This document shows positions 1-9,560 of a stretch of 64,000 nt of DNA, piece after piece. Numbering within the stretch: the stretch's first letter is position 1; each line of letters starts with the position of its first letter. Source of the DNA: Roseiarcus sp963741405 (GTDB lineage: Bacteria; Pseudomonadota; Alphaproteobacteria; Rhizobiales; Beijerinckiaceae); the NCBI GenBank assembly GCA_963741405.1, contig CAVUHX010000032.1, positions 186,001 to 250,000 of the forward strand. The letters are read 5' to 3'. Position numbers and translations under genes: made by a program. A model generated the notes under the pieces. It made no database searches. It was not told the DNA's origin and saw nothing but the letters and a program-made list of their open reading frames with translations.

Positions 1-2
1 CC

Positions 3-326
3 CCCTCGGGCGTTGAAGCAGGACCGAAGCGCTATTCGGTCCAACGCAAGATGGCGGTGGTGGCGCGTTTGTTGCGTGGCGAACCGTTGGAAGTCGTCGC
101 CCGGGAAGCGAATGTCTCAGTGGCCAAGCTGACCGAATGGCGGGACCGAGCGCTCGCCGGCGCGGCGTCGGCCCTGAAGGAACGTGAGCGCGACGATCGC
201 GAGGATGAAATCGCCCGACTGAAATCCAAGGTGGGCGAGATCACCATGGACAACGAATTGCTGTCCGCCAGGATCGCCGCCATGGAGGCCAAAAGCCCTT
301 TGGCCCGAAGGAGGTCGAGACGATGA
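3..326 (+). CDS. IS3-family transposase OrfA (helix-turn-helix part), 5' partial
   Basis: This is the DNA-binding OrfA of an IS3-type element. The reading frame is open to the window edge, and upstream codons continue the family N-terminus (KRYSVQRK before the first ATG at 51), so the gene starts outside the window. An HTH-like segment (EPLEVVAREANVSVAKLTEW) is followed by a heptad-like helix rich in charged residues (EDEIARLKSKVGEITMDNE), the leucine-zipper region used for transposase multimerisation. It ends in an Arg-rich tail and overlaps OrfB by four bases (ATGA). In IS3 elements OrfA and OrfB are normally joined by programmed frameshifting or are separately initiated. Confidence 0.85.
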   Translation, partial: PSGVEAGPKRYSVQRKMAVVARLLRGEPLEVVAREANVSVAKLTEWRDRALAGAASALKERERDDREDEIARLKSKVGEITMDNELLSARIAAMEAKSPLARRRSRR

Positions 327-1248
327 GCCAGACGGTCTCGCCTTCCATGTCTCGTTCTTATGGCCTGGCGCGGGTCTCGCGCGCGTGGCGTGTCTCGCGC
401 GCCGGCGTGTATCGCTTTCTCAAGGGAGCGCCCTCGCCTGCGATTGCCCGTCGCCCCGGCCCGACAGGCCCTTGTCCGGATGCCGACCTGGCCGATCATA
501 TTCGCCGGCAAATCGAAGCGTCAGACTTCCATGGCGAAGGCTATCGCAAAATCTGGGCGCGACTGCGCGTTGCCGGGGTTCGCTCGAGCCCTCGCCGCGT
601 GCGCCGGGTGATGGGAGAGAACGGCTTGCTCGCGCCCCATCGCGTCGGCCGCAACCAAGAGAAGACGCACGACGGAACCATTGTCACCGACAAGGTCAAT
701 GAAATGTGGGGAACGGACATGAGCCAGACCGTCACCCTCGAGGAAGGGCGGGCTTATGTTTTCGTCGCCGTCGAACACGCGAACTCGGAAGTCGTCGGCA
801 TTCACGCCGCGCGTTCAGCCAATCGTTTAAGGCGCTGGAGCCGGTCCGGCAAGGGGTGCATCGGTGCTTCGGTTCCATCGCGCCCGGCGTGGCGCGTGGG
901 CTCAAGCTGCGTCACGATCATGGCTCCAATTACATGTCCCGCGATTTTCAGGCCGAGATCAAATGTCTGGGCATCGAGGCTTCGCCGTCCTACGTGCGCG
1001 AACCCGAGGGCAATGGCGTCGCCGAACGCTTCATCCGAACCTTGAAGGAGAACTTGCTCTGGGTGCGGACGTTCAAAACCATCGAGGAACTGCGCGTCGA
1101 GCTCGTCGCATTCGCCAGGCGCTACAACGAAACTTGGCTCGTCGCGCGGCATGGATACAAAACGCCCGCCACGGTCAGAGAGGAGCAAACCATGCCGCGA
1201 ATTGCGATTGACCCGACGCTCGCAGCCACCTTACCCTTGGCCGCTTGA
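323..1248 (+). pseudogene. IS3-family transposase OrfB (DDE integrase), frameshifted
   Basis: The catalytic half of an IS3 transposase with an rve-type DDE core. The first Asp lies in WGTDMSQTV, the second in RHDHGSNYMS and the Glu in PEGNGVAERFIRTLKE. The N-terminal HTH_21-like part (residues about 45-100) precedes the core. The frame starting at 323 runs into unrelated sequence after SANR (near 827). Homology resumes one frame over with FKALEPVRQGV, which is explained by loss of one T in the TTT run at 826-828. Joined, the product would be about 308 residues, the normal OrfB length. This is either a decayed copy or a homopolymer sequencing error. Confidence 0.85.
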
Positions 1249-1267
1249 GCAAGCGCAGCCGGGTGCC

Positions 1268-2347
<1,080 letters not shown>

Positions 2348-2384
2348 GGCCGGCTCTCCTTCATTTCTCATCACGGCAGTTCGC

Positions 2385-2549
2385 TCTAAATCTTTGCGTC
2401 CCCGGCAGGCGCGGAGGGCGCCGATCTCGAAGGCCTTGACGATTTCGTCGAAGTCGAACGTGCAGTTGATGAGTGGTTTGACGTCAAACGCGCCGGACGC
2501 GAGCATCGCACACATGGGCGTAGCAGAAGATGTTCTCTACCCGGGCCTC
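2385..2549 (-). pseudogene. C-terminal fossil of a polyol (xylitol/sorbitol-type) dehydrogenase
   Basis: Just upstream of the ABC ATPase, the minus strand translates as EARVENIFCYAHV and then, one frame over, as LASGAFDVKPLINCTFDFDEIVKAFE. Both pieces align with the C-terminal end of the intact dehydrogenase at 7071-8105 (EARIETIFRYANV ... IASGKVDLKPLISGTFPFEDSIAAVE). The rest of the gene is missing and the two pieces are separated by a frame change near 2515. It reads in frame into the ATPase gene, which is why a long spurious N-terminus appears there. It is evidence that a dehydrogenase gene once sat next to the transporter genes. Confidence 0.75.
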
Positions 2550-2642
2550 ACAACCCATCGCTGCTCCGAAATCATAGGAGATCGGATCGGGTTGCCCCCC
2601 AAATCTCCAATCGTTCGAACAAAGAACCAACGACTTCACAGC

Positions 2643-2909
2643 TTAACCCTTCAAGATTATTGCGGCACCGAGAACCAACGCGATCACATGAGCGCCCATG
2701 AGTGGGATCGACGGTTCGAGAAAACGCATCCAGAAGAGCGACAAAGCAACCCAGATAACCGCACTGATAAACAGCCTGTCGAACCAGTTTGTGACGATTG
2801 GCAGAAAGCCGGTCTTCGCACTTTCGTGTGCGACTTCCCGAGCTTCCTCGTCGAGCCGTTCCACGTTGATGCTGGGTTTGAATTCTGCCGCGTTTTTCGG
2901 GTCCATCAT
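2643..2909 (-). CDS. small membrane protein of the sugar ABC transporter operon (DUF2160-like)
   Basis: An 88-residue protein with a soluble charged N-terminus (to about residue 38) and two hydrophobic segments (TNWFDRLFISAVIWVALSLF and MGAHVIALVLGAAIIL). Proteins of this size and layout, often called DUF2160, accompany CUT1-type ABC operons such as the glycerol importer. Their role is not settled and an accessory role in the transport complex is an inference. The start at the ATGATG pair (2909) falls five bases after the permease stop, with AAGGGG as ribosome site. The DUF2160 assignment rests on size, topology and context, not on a recognised signature. Confidence 0.65.
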   Translation of the reverse strand: MMDPKNAAEFKPSINVERLDEEAREVAHESAKTGFLPIVTNWFDRLFISAVIWVALSLFWMRFLEPSIPLMGAHVIALVLGAAIILKG

Positions 2910-2913
2910 CGCG

Positions 2914-3750
2914 TCACCCCTTGACTGCGCCAAACGTCAAGCCGGCGACAATGTGACGTTGAACCAGCGAGAACACGATCAGTGCTGGAATCAATGTAAT
3001 GACGGCGATCGCGGCCATAATGCCCCAATTGGTGCCCGTGGTCGTCACATACTCGGAGAGGCCCGTAGTGATCGTACGCGCGTTGAAACTGGTCAGCGTC
3101 GCAGCCAGCAGGAACTCGTTCCAGGCAAAGACCCAGGTCAGGATCAGCGTTACCGCAAGGCCGGGCCGTGCCAGAGGGAAAATCACCTCGGTGATCACTT
3201 TCCAGGCGCTCGCCCCGTCCACGGTGGCGGCCTCATCCAGTTCCTTGGGGATCGCGTCTAGCGTGGGTCTCAGGGTCCAAATCGCAAAGGGTAAGTTGAA
3301 GGTGCAGTAGACCAGAATAAGACCGATCCGACTGTCGTAGAGCGAAAAGTCTCCGATCCTGTATACTTGGGTAAGCAACAGAAATAATGGCAAGAGGAAA
3401 CTTGCTGGCGGCGCCATCCGGTTGGTGATCGTCCAGAAGAAGACGCTTTCCTTGGCGCCGAGTTCGAACCGCGACAAAGCGTATACGGCCAGAAACCCCA
3501 AGGAGGTGCAAAGGAACGCGTTGCTGGTGGAGATGATGAGCGAATTTGTCATATAGCGGCGCAGCGTTAAATCGTTCAACACCTCCACATAATTATGCCA
3601 ATAGACGCTCTTCAGGATAACGTCCGGCGTCGAGAACAATTCGGAGGGCGCCTTCGCTGATATCACGAACAACCAGTAGATCGGGAACAGAGTCGCGAAG
3701 CTGATGGTCAACCAAACGAGAAGAGATAGCCAAGGGTGTTCCTTGCGCAT
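2914..3750 (-). CDS. CUT1 sugar ABC transporter permease (MalG/UgpE-like)
   Basis: A 278-residue inner-membrane permease with about six transmembrane segments. It starts at MRKEHPWLSLLVWLTISFATLFPIYWLF. The EAA loop that docks to the ATPase is present (DEAATVDGASAWKVITEVIFPLARP), with the expected Glu-Ala-Ala, Gly and Ile-x-Pro-Leu pattern. It ends VQRHIVAGLTFGAVKG, a common MalG-type tail. Its ATG shares one base with the TGA of the preceding permease (TGATG), which indicates translational coupling, and this decides the start over a longer open frame. The substrate is not readable from sequence; neighbours suggest a sugar or polyol. Confidence 0.92.
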   Translation of the reverse strand: MRKEHPWLSLLVWLTISFATLFPIYWLFVISAKAPSELFSTPDVILKSVYWHNYVEVLNDLTLRRYMTNSLIISTSNAFLCTSLGFLAVYALSRFELGAKESVFFWTITNRMAPPASFLLPLFLLLTQVYRIGDFSLYDSRIGLILVYCTFNLPFAIWTLRPTLDAIPKELDEAATVDGASAWKVITEVIFPLARPGLAVTLILTWVFAWNEFLLAATLTSFNARTITTGLSEYVTTTGTNWGIMAAIAVITLIPALIVFSLVQRHIVAGLTFGAVKG

Positions 3751-4628
3751 CACGCCTTTCCTTTCGTATTGCGGGGCGCGACGAGACCCACAAAAAGCAA
3801 CCAGCAGACAACCACCGTCAGATACAGCGTGATCACGGATATCGCTGCGCCGTATCCGTAGTCGGTCTTGGGAAAGACGACTTTCCATATATACAGCCCG
3901 ACATACCGTGTGGTGGCGCCCGGTCCGCCGCCGGTAACCATCCAGACTTCGTCCACGATGCGCAGGGCGTCCATGAGCCGGATGAAGACGGTCGCCAGCA
4001 GCGCGGGGAGGATCATTGGAAGTGTGATGTGCCAGAAGATCTGCCGCTTGTTTGCGCCATCAATCTGAGCTTGCTCGAATGGATCAGCGGGAAGCGAGAC
4101 CAGCGCCGCAATCAGCGTAAGCGTAACCAGTGGTGTCCAGTGCCAGATATCCATGAGAACCGTGGTGGCGAATGCCGCCGCCGGGTCCCGGCCGATGTTC
4201 ATGTCGTAGCCGAACCGGCTCAGGACATGCGGAATAATCCCGATCGAAGGAGTCGTCATCAATCGCCAGACCGAGCCTACAACGATCGGCGCCACGATCA
4301 GCGGGAGCGTGTGGATGGTCCGGAAGAAACCTCTGCCCGGAAATTCGCGCAGGAAAGCCTGCGCCAGAAAATACCCCAGGACGAGCTCGCTGAGGACCGC
4401 GAAGACCACAAACAGGGCCGTAGCACTGACAGAGAAGAGGAACTCTTCATCAAACACGAGGCGCCTGAAATTGTCCGCGCCGTTGTAGATCATGTGCGGA
4501 TCCGCGGCGAAAGGGTTCCACTGATGGAACGAAACCCAGAGCACGTAGAGAAAGGGCCAAACGCCGAACAATCCCAGCAATATGAGCGTCGGGGACAGTA
4601 GTATCCATCCCAGTCTGTTCGATTGCAT
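3750..4628 (-). CDS. CUT1 sugar ABC transporter permease (MalF/UgpA-like)
   Basis: The partner permease, 292 residues. An N-terminal hydrophobic segment (LGWILLSPTLILLGLFGVWP) is followed by a motif typical of UgpA-like proteins (YVLWVSFHQWNPF). About six membrane helices follow, and the EAA loop EQAQIDGANKRQIFWHITLPMILP is present. A strong ribosome site (GGGGGGAGGG) lies about ten bases before the ATG. It heads the permease pair and is followed by the second permease with a one-base overlap. The binding-protein gene lies 116 bases upstream, the usual order for this transporter type. Confidence 0.92.
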   Translation of the reverse strand: MQSNRLGWILLSPTLILLGLFGVWPFLYVLWVSFHQWNPFAADPHMIYNGADNFRRLVFDEEFLFSVSATALFVVFAVLSELVLGYFLAQAFLREFPGRGFFRTIHTLPLIVAPIVVGSVWRLMTTPSIGIIPHVLSRFGYDMNIGRDPAAAFATTVLMDIWHWTPLVTLTLIAALVSLPADPFEQAQIDGANKRQIFWHITLPMILPALLATVFIRLMDALRIVDEVWMVTGGGPGATTRYVGLYIWKVVFPKTDYGYGAAISVITLYLTVVVCWLLFVGLVAPRNTKGKA

Positions 4629-4744
4629 CGCCCTACCCTCCCCCCGTCACGATGCTGCTTCAATAAGCCGACTATTGCAGACTTTCGGAAATAAGGGTGG
4701 GCCGCCGTCGACAAACGGCGACCCGCGTCCCGGGAGGTTAAACC

Positions 4745-6180
4745 TTACTTCCTGTAGCCAAGAGTGGTAAGCTCTTGCTCTGCCTTGGCAGCCATCTGGT
4801 CGAGACCGTTGTCGGGCGAGATGTCGCCAGTCAGGATCTTGAAGAAGATGGGTGCGGTAGCTTCACGCACCTGGGCGTGGAACGGATAAGGCGGAGCGCC
4901 AGCAAACAGCTTGCCCTCGTTCTTCATCATCGTGAAGTAGCTGTCCAGCTTCTTGTCCATCGCGATGACCTTCGGGTCGTCATACGTCGCCTTATTGGTG
5001 ATGCGCGACCCGGCCACCGCCCAGTCGGGCTGAACCAAATCCTGCGCAAAATACTCAAGGAACAGAAGCGAAGCTTCCTTGTTCTTCGAGGTGACTGGGA
5101 TGCCAAAGGCGCCGACCGTCATAGTAGCCGATATAGCCCTTGCCGGATTCGGCATCTTCCATCACGCCTGGAGATAGAGGCGGGAGCGCCACGCCGACTT
5201 TGCCCACGACCTTGGACTTCTCGGAATCCGTGCCGATCCACGCCGCGTTCTCACCGTAGACGAGGCCCTGGGCCGCGCGACCGGCGGCAAAGGTTGCCGC
5301 CACCTCGCTCCAGGTGCTCTGCGAGGACTTGGGCGGAGCGATGTCACGCAGATGCAGCCACCACTTCAGCGCAGCCTTGGCCTTGTCGCTGTTCATCTGG
5401 CCGCCGTGCGCCACGGTGGCGCCGTAGTTGTCCGCAGCGTTGATGCCCCAGTTGTACACGCCAAACGTCGGCGCGACCGAACTCGAAGAACTCGTACCAC
5501 GACGCGACGTGACCCGTGTGGGCCTGCGCCGTGGAACCCCAGAGCTCTATATTGTGGGCCTTGCCCCACTGGGTAAAGAAGTCGGCGATCTCGGTGTACT
5601 CTTCGTGCGTCTTCGCCGGCTTCAGATCGTGGCCGGTCTGCTTCTTGAACGCCGCCTGAACCTCCGGATCGTTGAACAGGTCCGTCCGGTAGAGGTAGGT
5701 CTTGACAAAGGCTTCCATTGGAATCCCGAACAGATCCCCTTTGTCGCCCCTGAAGTAGTTAGCGAACGTCGTGAAGTTGTCTTCAGAATACGTGGGGGCC
5801 TTCAGGGTAGGGTCATCCTTCAGCATCTTTGTTGTATCGACCAGGAAATTTCGCGCCAAATAGGCGTAGATAATGTCTTGCTCGATATAGACCATGTCAT
5901 AGATGCCGGTCTTGGCTTCCATGTCCTTGATGGCCTTATCGTACATCTGGTCCCACGACGTCGTCTCGATTTCAACCTTGATGCCGGTCTTCTTCTCGAA
6001 TTCCGGCGCCAGGACGTTCTTGATGTAGTTCGACGGCGGTGTGTTCTCGGTCACGCCGTGTAGCGTGACGCCTTTGTATTTAGCGCCCGCATCGGACCAG
6101 AAATCGGCCCAGGCAGGCGAGGTGCTCGCTAGCAGCCCGATCACCAGACCGACCACACCTACACTCGTTTTCAACTGCAT
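4745..6180 (-). pseudogene. sugar ABC transporter periplasmic binding protein, two frameshifts
   Basis: A family-1 extracellular solute-binding protein of about 478 residues spread over three frames. Translation starts at ATG 6180 with GGGAGG seven bases before it and a clear signal peptide (MQLKTSVGVVGLVIGLLASTSPAWA). The first frame shift is near 5485, where one extra T in TTCGG breaks YEFFE from SVAPTFGVYNWGIN. The second is near 5122, where one extra base separates GKGYIGY from MTVGAFGIPVTSKNKE. Every segment retains coherent family sequence up to ELTTLGYRK and a stop. That favours either recent decay or base-calling error over ancient degeneration. If it is truly broken, the transporter lacks its own receptor. 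Confidence 0.88.
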
Positions 6181-6203
6181 ATTCAATCCTCCCAATTGGT
6201 TCA

Positions 6204-6600
6204 CGGCTTCAGCCGCGACACCCCAGCCTTACATAAACATTTTTTCATTAACAGGGGCAAATAGCCGCAGAGATTAGGGTGGCCTTGTGGCGCGTGCGCT
6301 GACAATTTCGGCGAGGGCGGGGATTTCCTGGCAGCCTGGGCGGCGAAGCGTGCGCCGAGAGAGTCCCAAAAGGCGAGGCCGAGTTTGGCGCAGGTTTCGT
6401 GGAGGCCGAGAAGGGGCGTCGCGGCAGTCGCGGCCGGCATCGCTGCGGGTGACGGCCTGCTCCCTGTGCACGGGTCCGTGAGGGGTGTCCTCGGGCAGGG
6501 TCGAGACCCAGTATTTCGCCGGCTCCTTCTCGCCCTCCGGCCATTCGACGAGGAACCATTCGAGTTCAAGCATCTGGCCCGTCGACCAAGAACCACTGCC
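6204..6600 (-). pseudogene. degenerate transposase fragments (IS701/DDE_5-like and another)
   Basis: The minus strand carries LEWFLVEWPEGEKEPAKYWVSTLPED, which resembles the conserved EWLLIEWPEGE...PTKYWLSTLP stretch of IS701/DDE_5-type transposases. Closer to 6300, HETCAKLGLAFWDSLGARF and IPALAEIVSA resemble the C-terminal end of a second, unrelated transposase type. The pieces lie in different frames and no intact product can be made. The region is transposon debris between the transporter and the dehydrogenase. The family names are from memory of motifs. Confidence 0.55.
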
Positions 6601-6689
6601 GTCGCACCCCTGAACTACCACGAGATTGACGAGGCGACAGCATACCGACTCATCAGGCTGTTCCACGTTCTGTTGTCAATGATGGATCG

Positions 6690-6960
6690 CAAACGCCGCG
6701 CGCGCCACGCACCAGGGTGACTTGGAGGTTCCACCAGAGCCGCCACAATGCCGTATCCGGGTACTTGGGTGGAATTCGACAGCATCATGTGAACGTGATC
6801 GGTCATCAAATGCCCTTCCTCCGGCTCTCTCGGTGTTCCACAAGCTTGCGGAACACCTCTCCCAAATGCTTGCGCCGTTCGCAACTTTGCGGCGAAACTT
6901 CGGAACGAAAACGACATGGTATTTGCACTCCCATTTCGAGTGACTTAGGCTCTCAAACTC
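6690..6960 (-). pseudogene. IS200/IS605-family TnpA (Y1 HUH transposase) remnant
   Basis: The minus strand begins SHSKWECKYHVVFVPKFRRKV, the signature N-terminus of IS200/IS605 TnpA. One frame over it continues with EEGHLMTDHVHMML, which contains the His-hydrophobic-His motif of the single-strand transposase. The sequence then loses homology (expected: PPKY...GFIKGKSA) before the catalytic Tyr region. At least one frameshift and a 3' truncation are visible. It marks a third mobile-element family within 7 kb. Confidence 0.75.
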
Positions 6961-7070
6961 CTCTATTGTGACTTGACCCTTCGTGTGCTTGGCGGCTCAC
7001 GTCGGGAAGAATCACTGTGGACATCAAACTCGTACCGCCACCCCGGCAACCCAACGATAGGAGAAAACGA

Positions 7071-8105
7071 ATGCGCGCCCTGGTTCTCGAAAAAGAACGG
7101 ACCCTCGCTCTTCGCGAGATTGATCTGCCGCTGAAGGTGGGTCCGCGCGACGTCAAGATCGCAGTCGACACGGTCGGTATTTGCGGCAGCGACGTGCACT
7201 ACTACACCCACGGCCGCATCGGCTCGTTCATTGTCAAGTCGCCGATGGTGCTTGGTCACGAGGCGGCCGGCAAGGTCGTCGAGGTCGGCTCGGAAGTGAA
7301 GAGCCTCAAGCCGGGCGACCGGGTCTGCATGGAGCCGGGGGTTCCCGACATGGCCTCGCGCGCGTCACGCATGGGCCTCTACAACGTCGATCCGAGCGTG
7401 ACCTTCTGGGCGACTCCGCCGGTCCACGGCTGCCTGACGGCGCATGTCATTCATCCGGAAGCCTTCACCTATAAGCTGCCCGACAACGTCAGCTTCGCCG
7501 AGGGAGCGCTGGTCGAGCCGTTCGCCATCGGGATGCAGGCCGCGTCCAAGGCCCGGATCGCCCCGGGCGACGTCGCCGTCGTCATCGGCAGCGGGACAAT
7601 CGGCATCATGGTGGCGCTGGCGGCGCTCGCCGGCGGATGCGCCCGCGTGATCGTATCCGACCTCATGCAGGAGAAGCTCGACATCGTCGGCCGCTACAAG
7701 GGCGTGACCACGATCAACAGCCGCGAGAAGAAGCTTGCCGACGAAGTGGCGAAGCTCACCGGCAACTGGGGCGCCGACGTCGTGTTCGAGGCGAGCGGGA
7801 GCGCCAAGGCGTACGACGGTATTTTCGATCTGGTCCGTCCCGGCGGCTGCCTGGTGCTGGTCGGCATGCCGGTCGACCCGGTGCCGTTCGACGTCGTCGC
7901 GGCGTGTGTCAAGGAGGCGCGGATCGAGACGATCTTCCGCTACGCCAACGTCCACGCGCGGGCGATCGAGTTGATCGCCTCGGGCAAGGTCGATCTGAAG
8001 CCGCTAATCTCCGGCACCTTCCCGTTCGAGGACAGCATCGCGGCGGTCGAGCGCGCGGCGTCCGGCCGGCCGGGCGACGTCAAGCTGCAGATCAAGATGC
8101 CGTAG
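7071..8105 (+). CDS. zinc-dependent polyol dehydrogenase (xylitol/sorbitol dehydrogenase-like, MDR family)
   Basis: A 344-residue medium-chain dehydrogenase expected to oxidise a polyol to a ketose with NAD. The catalytic zinc ligands are visible (VGICGSDVHY and LGHEAAGK, then VEPFAIG), and the nucleotide site is VIGSGTIGIM. The four-Cys structural-zinc lobe is absent: where it should lie, after MEPGVPD, there is SRASRMGLYNVDP. This matches bacterial xylitol-type dehydrogenases as I recall them. The start at 7071 has AGGAG nine bases before it. The gene converges on the ROK regulator and lies near the ketose epimerase. A C-terminal fossil of a second copy is at 2385-2549. The exact substrate is not readable. 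Confidence 0.88.
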   Translation: MRALVLEKERTLALREIDLPLKVGPRDVKIAVDTVGICGSDVHYYTHGRIGSFIVKSPMVLGHEAAGKVVEVGSEVKSLKPGDRVCMEPGVPDMASRASRMGLYNVDPSVTFWATPPVHGCLTAHVIHPEAFTYKLPDNVSFAEGALVEPFAIGMQAASKARIAPGDVAVVIGSGTIGIMVALAALAGGCARVIVSDLMQEKLDIVGRYKGVTTINSREKKLADEVAKLTGNWGADVVFEASGSAKAYDGIFDLVRPGGCLVLVGMPVDPVPFDVVAACVKEARIETIFRYANVHARAIELIASGKVDLKPLISGTFPFEDSIAAVERAASGRPGDVKLQIKMP

Positions 8106-8298
8106 GCAACGACCGGGACCCGACACGGAACGGAGGGGGACGGCTCCGAGCAAGCGTCCAATCCCGACGGCCAGCGGGCCTTCGGTTCCTTCCTGGACTG
8201 GAGGGCCGCCATTCACAGGGGGCCTTCAACTTGTCGGCGGGAGCCTGAACGCGAGGGCCGGCCGGCGCAAGATCGCTCCGGAGCTTCCAGGCGCTCGC

Positions 8299-9504
8299 TC
8301 ATTCGACGGCGCGATCGCCGGCCCGCGGCGTCCGTTCGCCCTGCGACAAATAGAGCTGGTGCAGCATGCATGCGGCCCCGTAAGCGGAGCCGGCCGACGC
8401 CTCGGCGTCAAGGGTGATCTCCGGCATCGGGAAGGTCTCTTCCTGACCGGCCCTGAAGTAGGTCGCGACCCGTGCCGCGACCATGGGATAGAGGGCCGCG
8501 ACGGCGCCCCCGAGCACGATACGGTTGGGATCGATCAGGCGGCTTGCCTGAACCAGCGCGAAGGCGAGAACGCGGGCCCATTCATCGGCGATAGCGACCG
8601 CGCCGGGCGCCCGATCGCGCACGTCATCCAGAAATTTATCCAGCTGGGCGCCCGCGCGCCCGGGGAGGAGGCGGTATTGTCCCAGGATCCACTCGAGCCC
8701 GATCGACTCTTCCACTTTGCGGCCGTCGCCAGTTGGCGCCTTGACATGGCCGATCTCGCCGGCAAGGCCGTGACCGCCGCGGAACAGCTTGCCGTCGATC
8801 ACAATGCCGCCGCCAACGCCGCTCTCGATCACCAGACACAGCATCACGCCGGAAGGCTCGCCCTTCAGGCGATAGGTCGCGCCAATGGCGAAGGCGTTGG
8901 CGTCGTTTTCCGCGATGACGGGAACGCCGATCGGCAGGACCGCCCGCACCAGCCCGGCAAGGTTGACGTTGCGCCAGCCGATCAGCGGCGCCACCCGCAC
9001 AACGCCGTCGCCGGTCATCTGTGACGGCGACGACAGGCCGAATCCCTCGCAGCGCTCACGCGCCTCCTCCGGCAGATCGCGAATGGCCTGTTTGACGGCG
9101 CGCGCGACCGCATCCTCGACACCGACCGAACGGCCGTCGAACGCCTCGACGTCGCTGCGCACAATCCTGCCGGCAAGATCGATCTGAACGGTCGAGATGT
9201 GTTCGACGCCGATCTCGGCGCCGATGAAACACACGGCCTCCGGAACGAGCTCCAGCAGAATGCCTGGTCTTCCCGCCCTGACCGGGCCCAGATCTTTCAG
9301 CGGGTCGTCCTCCGTCTCCCGCACCAGGCCGCGCGTCAGGAGGTCCGCAATGATGCTTCCGGATGAGGAACGGTTGAGGCGCATTTCGCGCGCCAGATCC
9401 GCCCGGCTCAGCCGGCCATGCCGAAAGAGCGCCTGCAGAGCCGCAGCGACGTTGCTCTGACGGATTCTGCTCGGAGAGCTTGCGAGCTGCGCAATGTCGG
9501 CCAA
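8299..9504 (-). CDS. ROK-family transcriptional regulator (XylR/NagC-like)
   Basis: A 401-residue repressor-type protein. The N-terminal winged HTH is at about residues 15-65 (QALFRHGRLSRADLAREMRLNRSSSGSIIADLL). A ROK sugar-binding domain follows, with ENDANAFAIG and GGIVIDGKLFRGGHGLAGEIGH. The Cys cluster that binds zinc in many ROK proteins is not seen after AGEIGH, where HVKAPTGDGRKVEES stands instead. It sits between the dehydrogenase and the ketose epimerase, and the epimerase gene is only 56 bases upstream on the same strand. It probably senses the polyol or ketose and controls these genes. A TTGTT-N5-AACAA site at 10501 is a candidate operator. Confidence 0.9.
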   Translation of the reverse strand: MADIAQLASSPSRIRQSNVAAALQALFRHGRLSRADLAREMRLNRSSSGSIIADLLTRGLVRETEDDPLKDLGPVRAGRPGILLELVPEAVCFIGAEIGVEHISTVQIDLAGRIVRSDVEAFDGRSVGVEDAVARAVKQAIRDLPEEARERCEGFGLSSPSQMTGDGVVRVAPLIGWRNVNLAGLVRAVLPIGVPVIAENDANAFAIGATYRLKGEPSGVMLCLVIESGVGGGIVIDGKLFRGGHGLAGEIGHVKAPTGDGRKVEESIGLEWILGQYRLLPGRAGAQLDKFLDDVRDRAPGAVAIADEWARVLAFALVQASRLIDPNRIVLGGAVAALYPMVAARVATYFRAGQEETFPMPEITLDAEASAGSAYGAACMLHQLYLSQGERTPRAGDRAVE

Positions 9505-9560
9505 GGTTCAGTCCCCATGCGCCGCCCGGGATGCGCCGGCGCGCTCCCCCGCGGCTCCGG

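Larger units (their letters stand above)
1..1260 (+). mobile_element. IS3-family insertion sequence, left end outside the window, transposase frameshifted
   Basis: Two overlapping frames encode the OrfA and OrfB parts of an IS3-type transposase, with the ATGA overlap usual for this family. The left end lies outside the window and I could not identify the right terminal inverted repeat, so the end near 1260 is approximate. A one-base deletion in OrfB probably leaves the copy inactive unless it is a sequence error. Confidence 0.8.
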
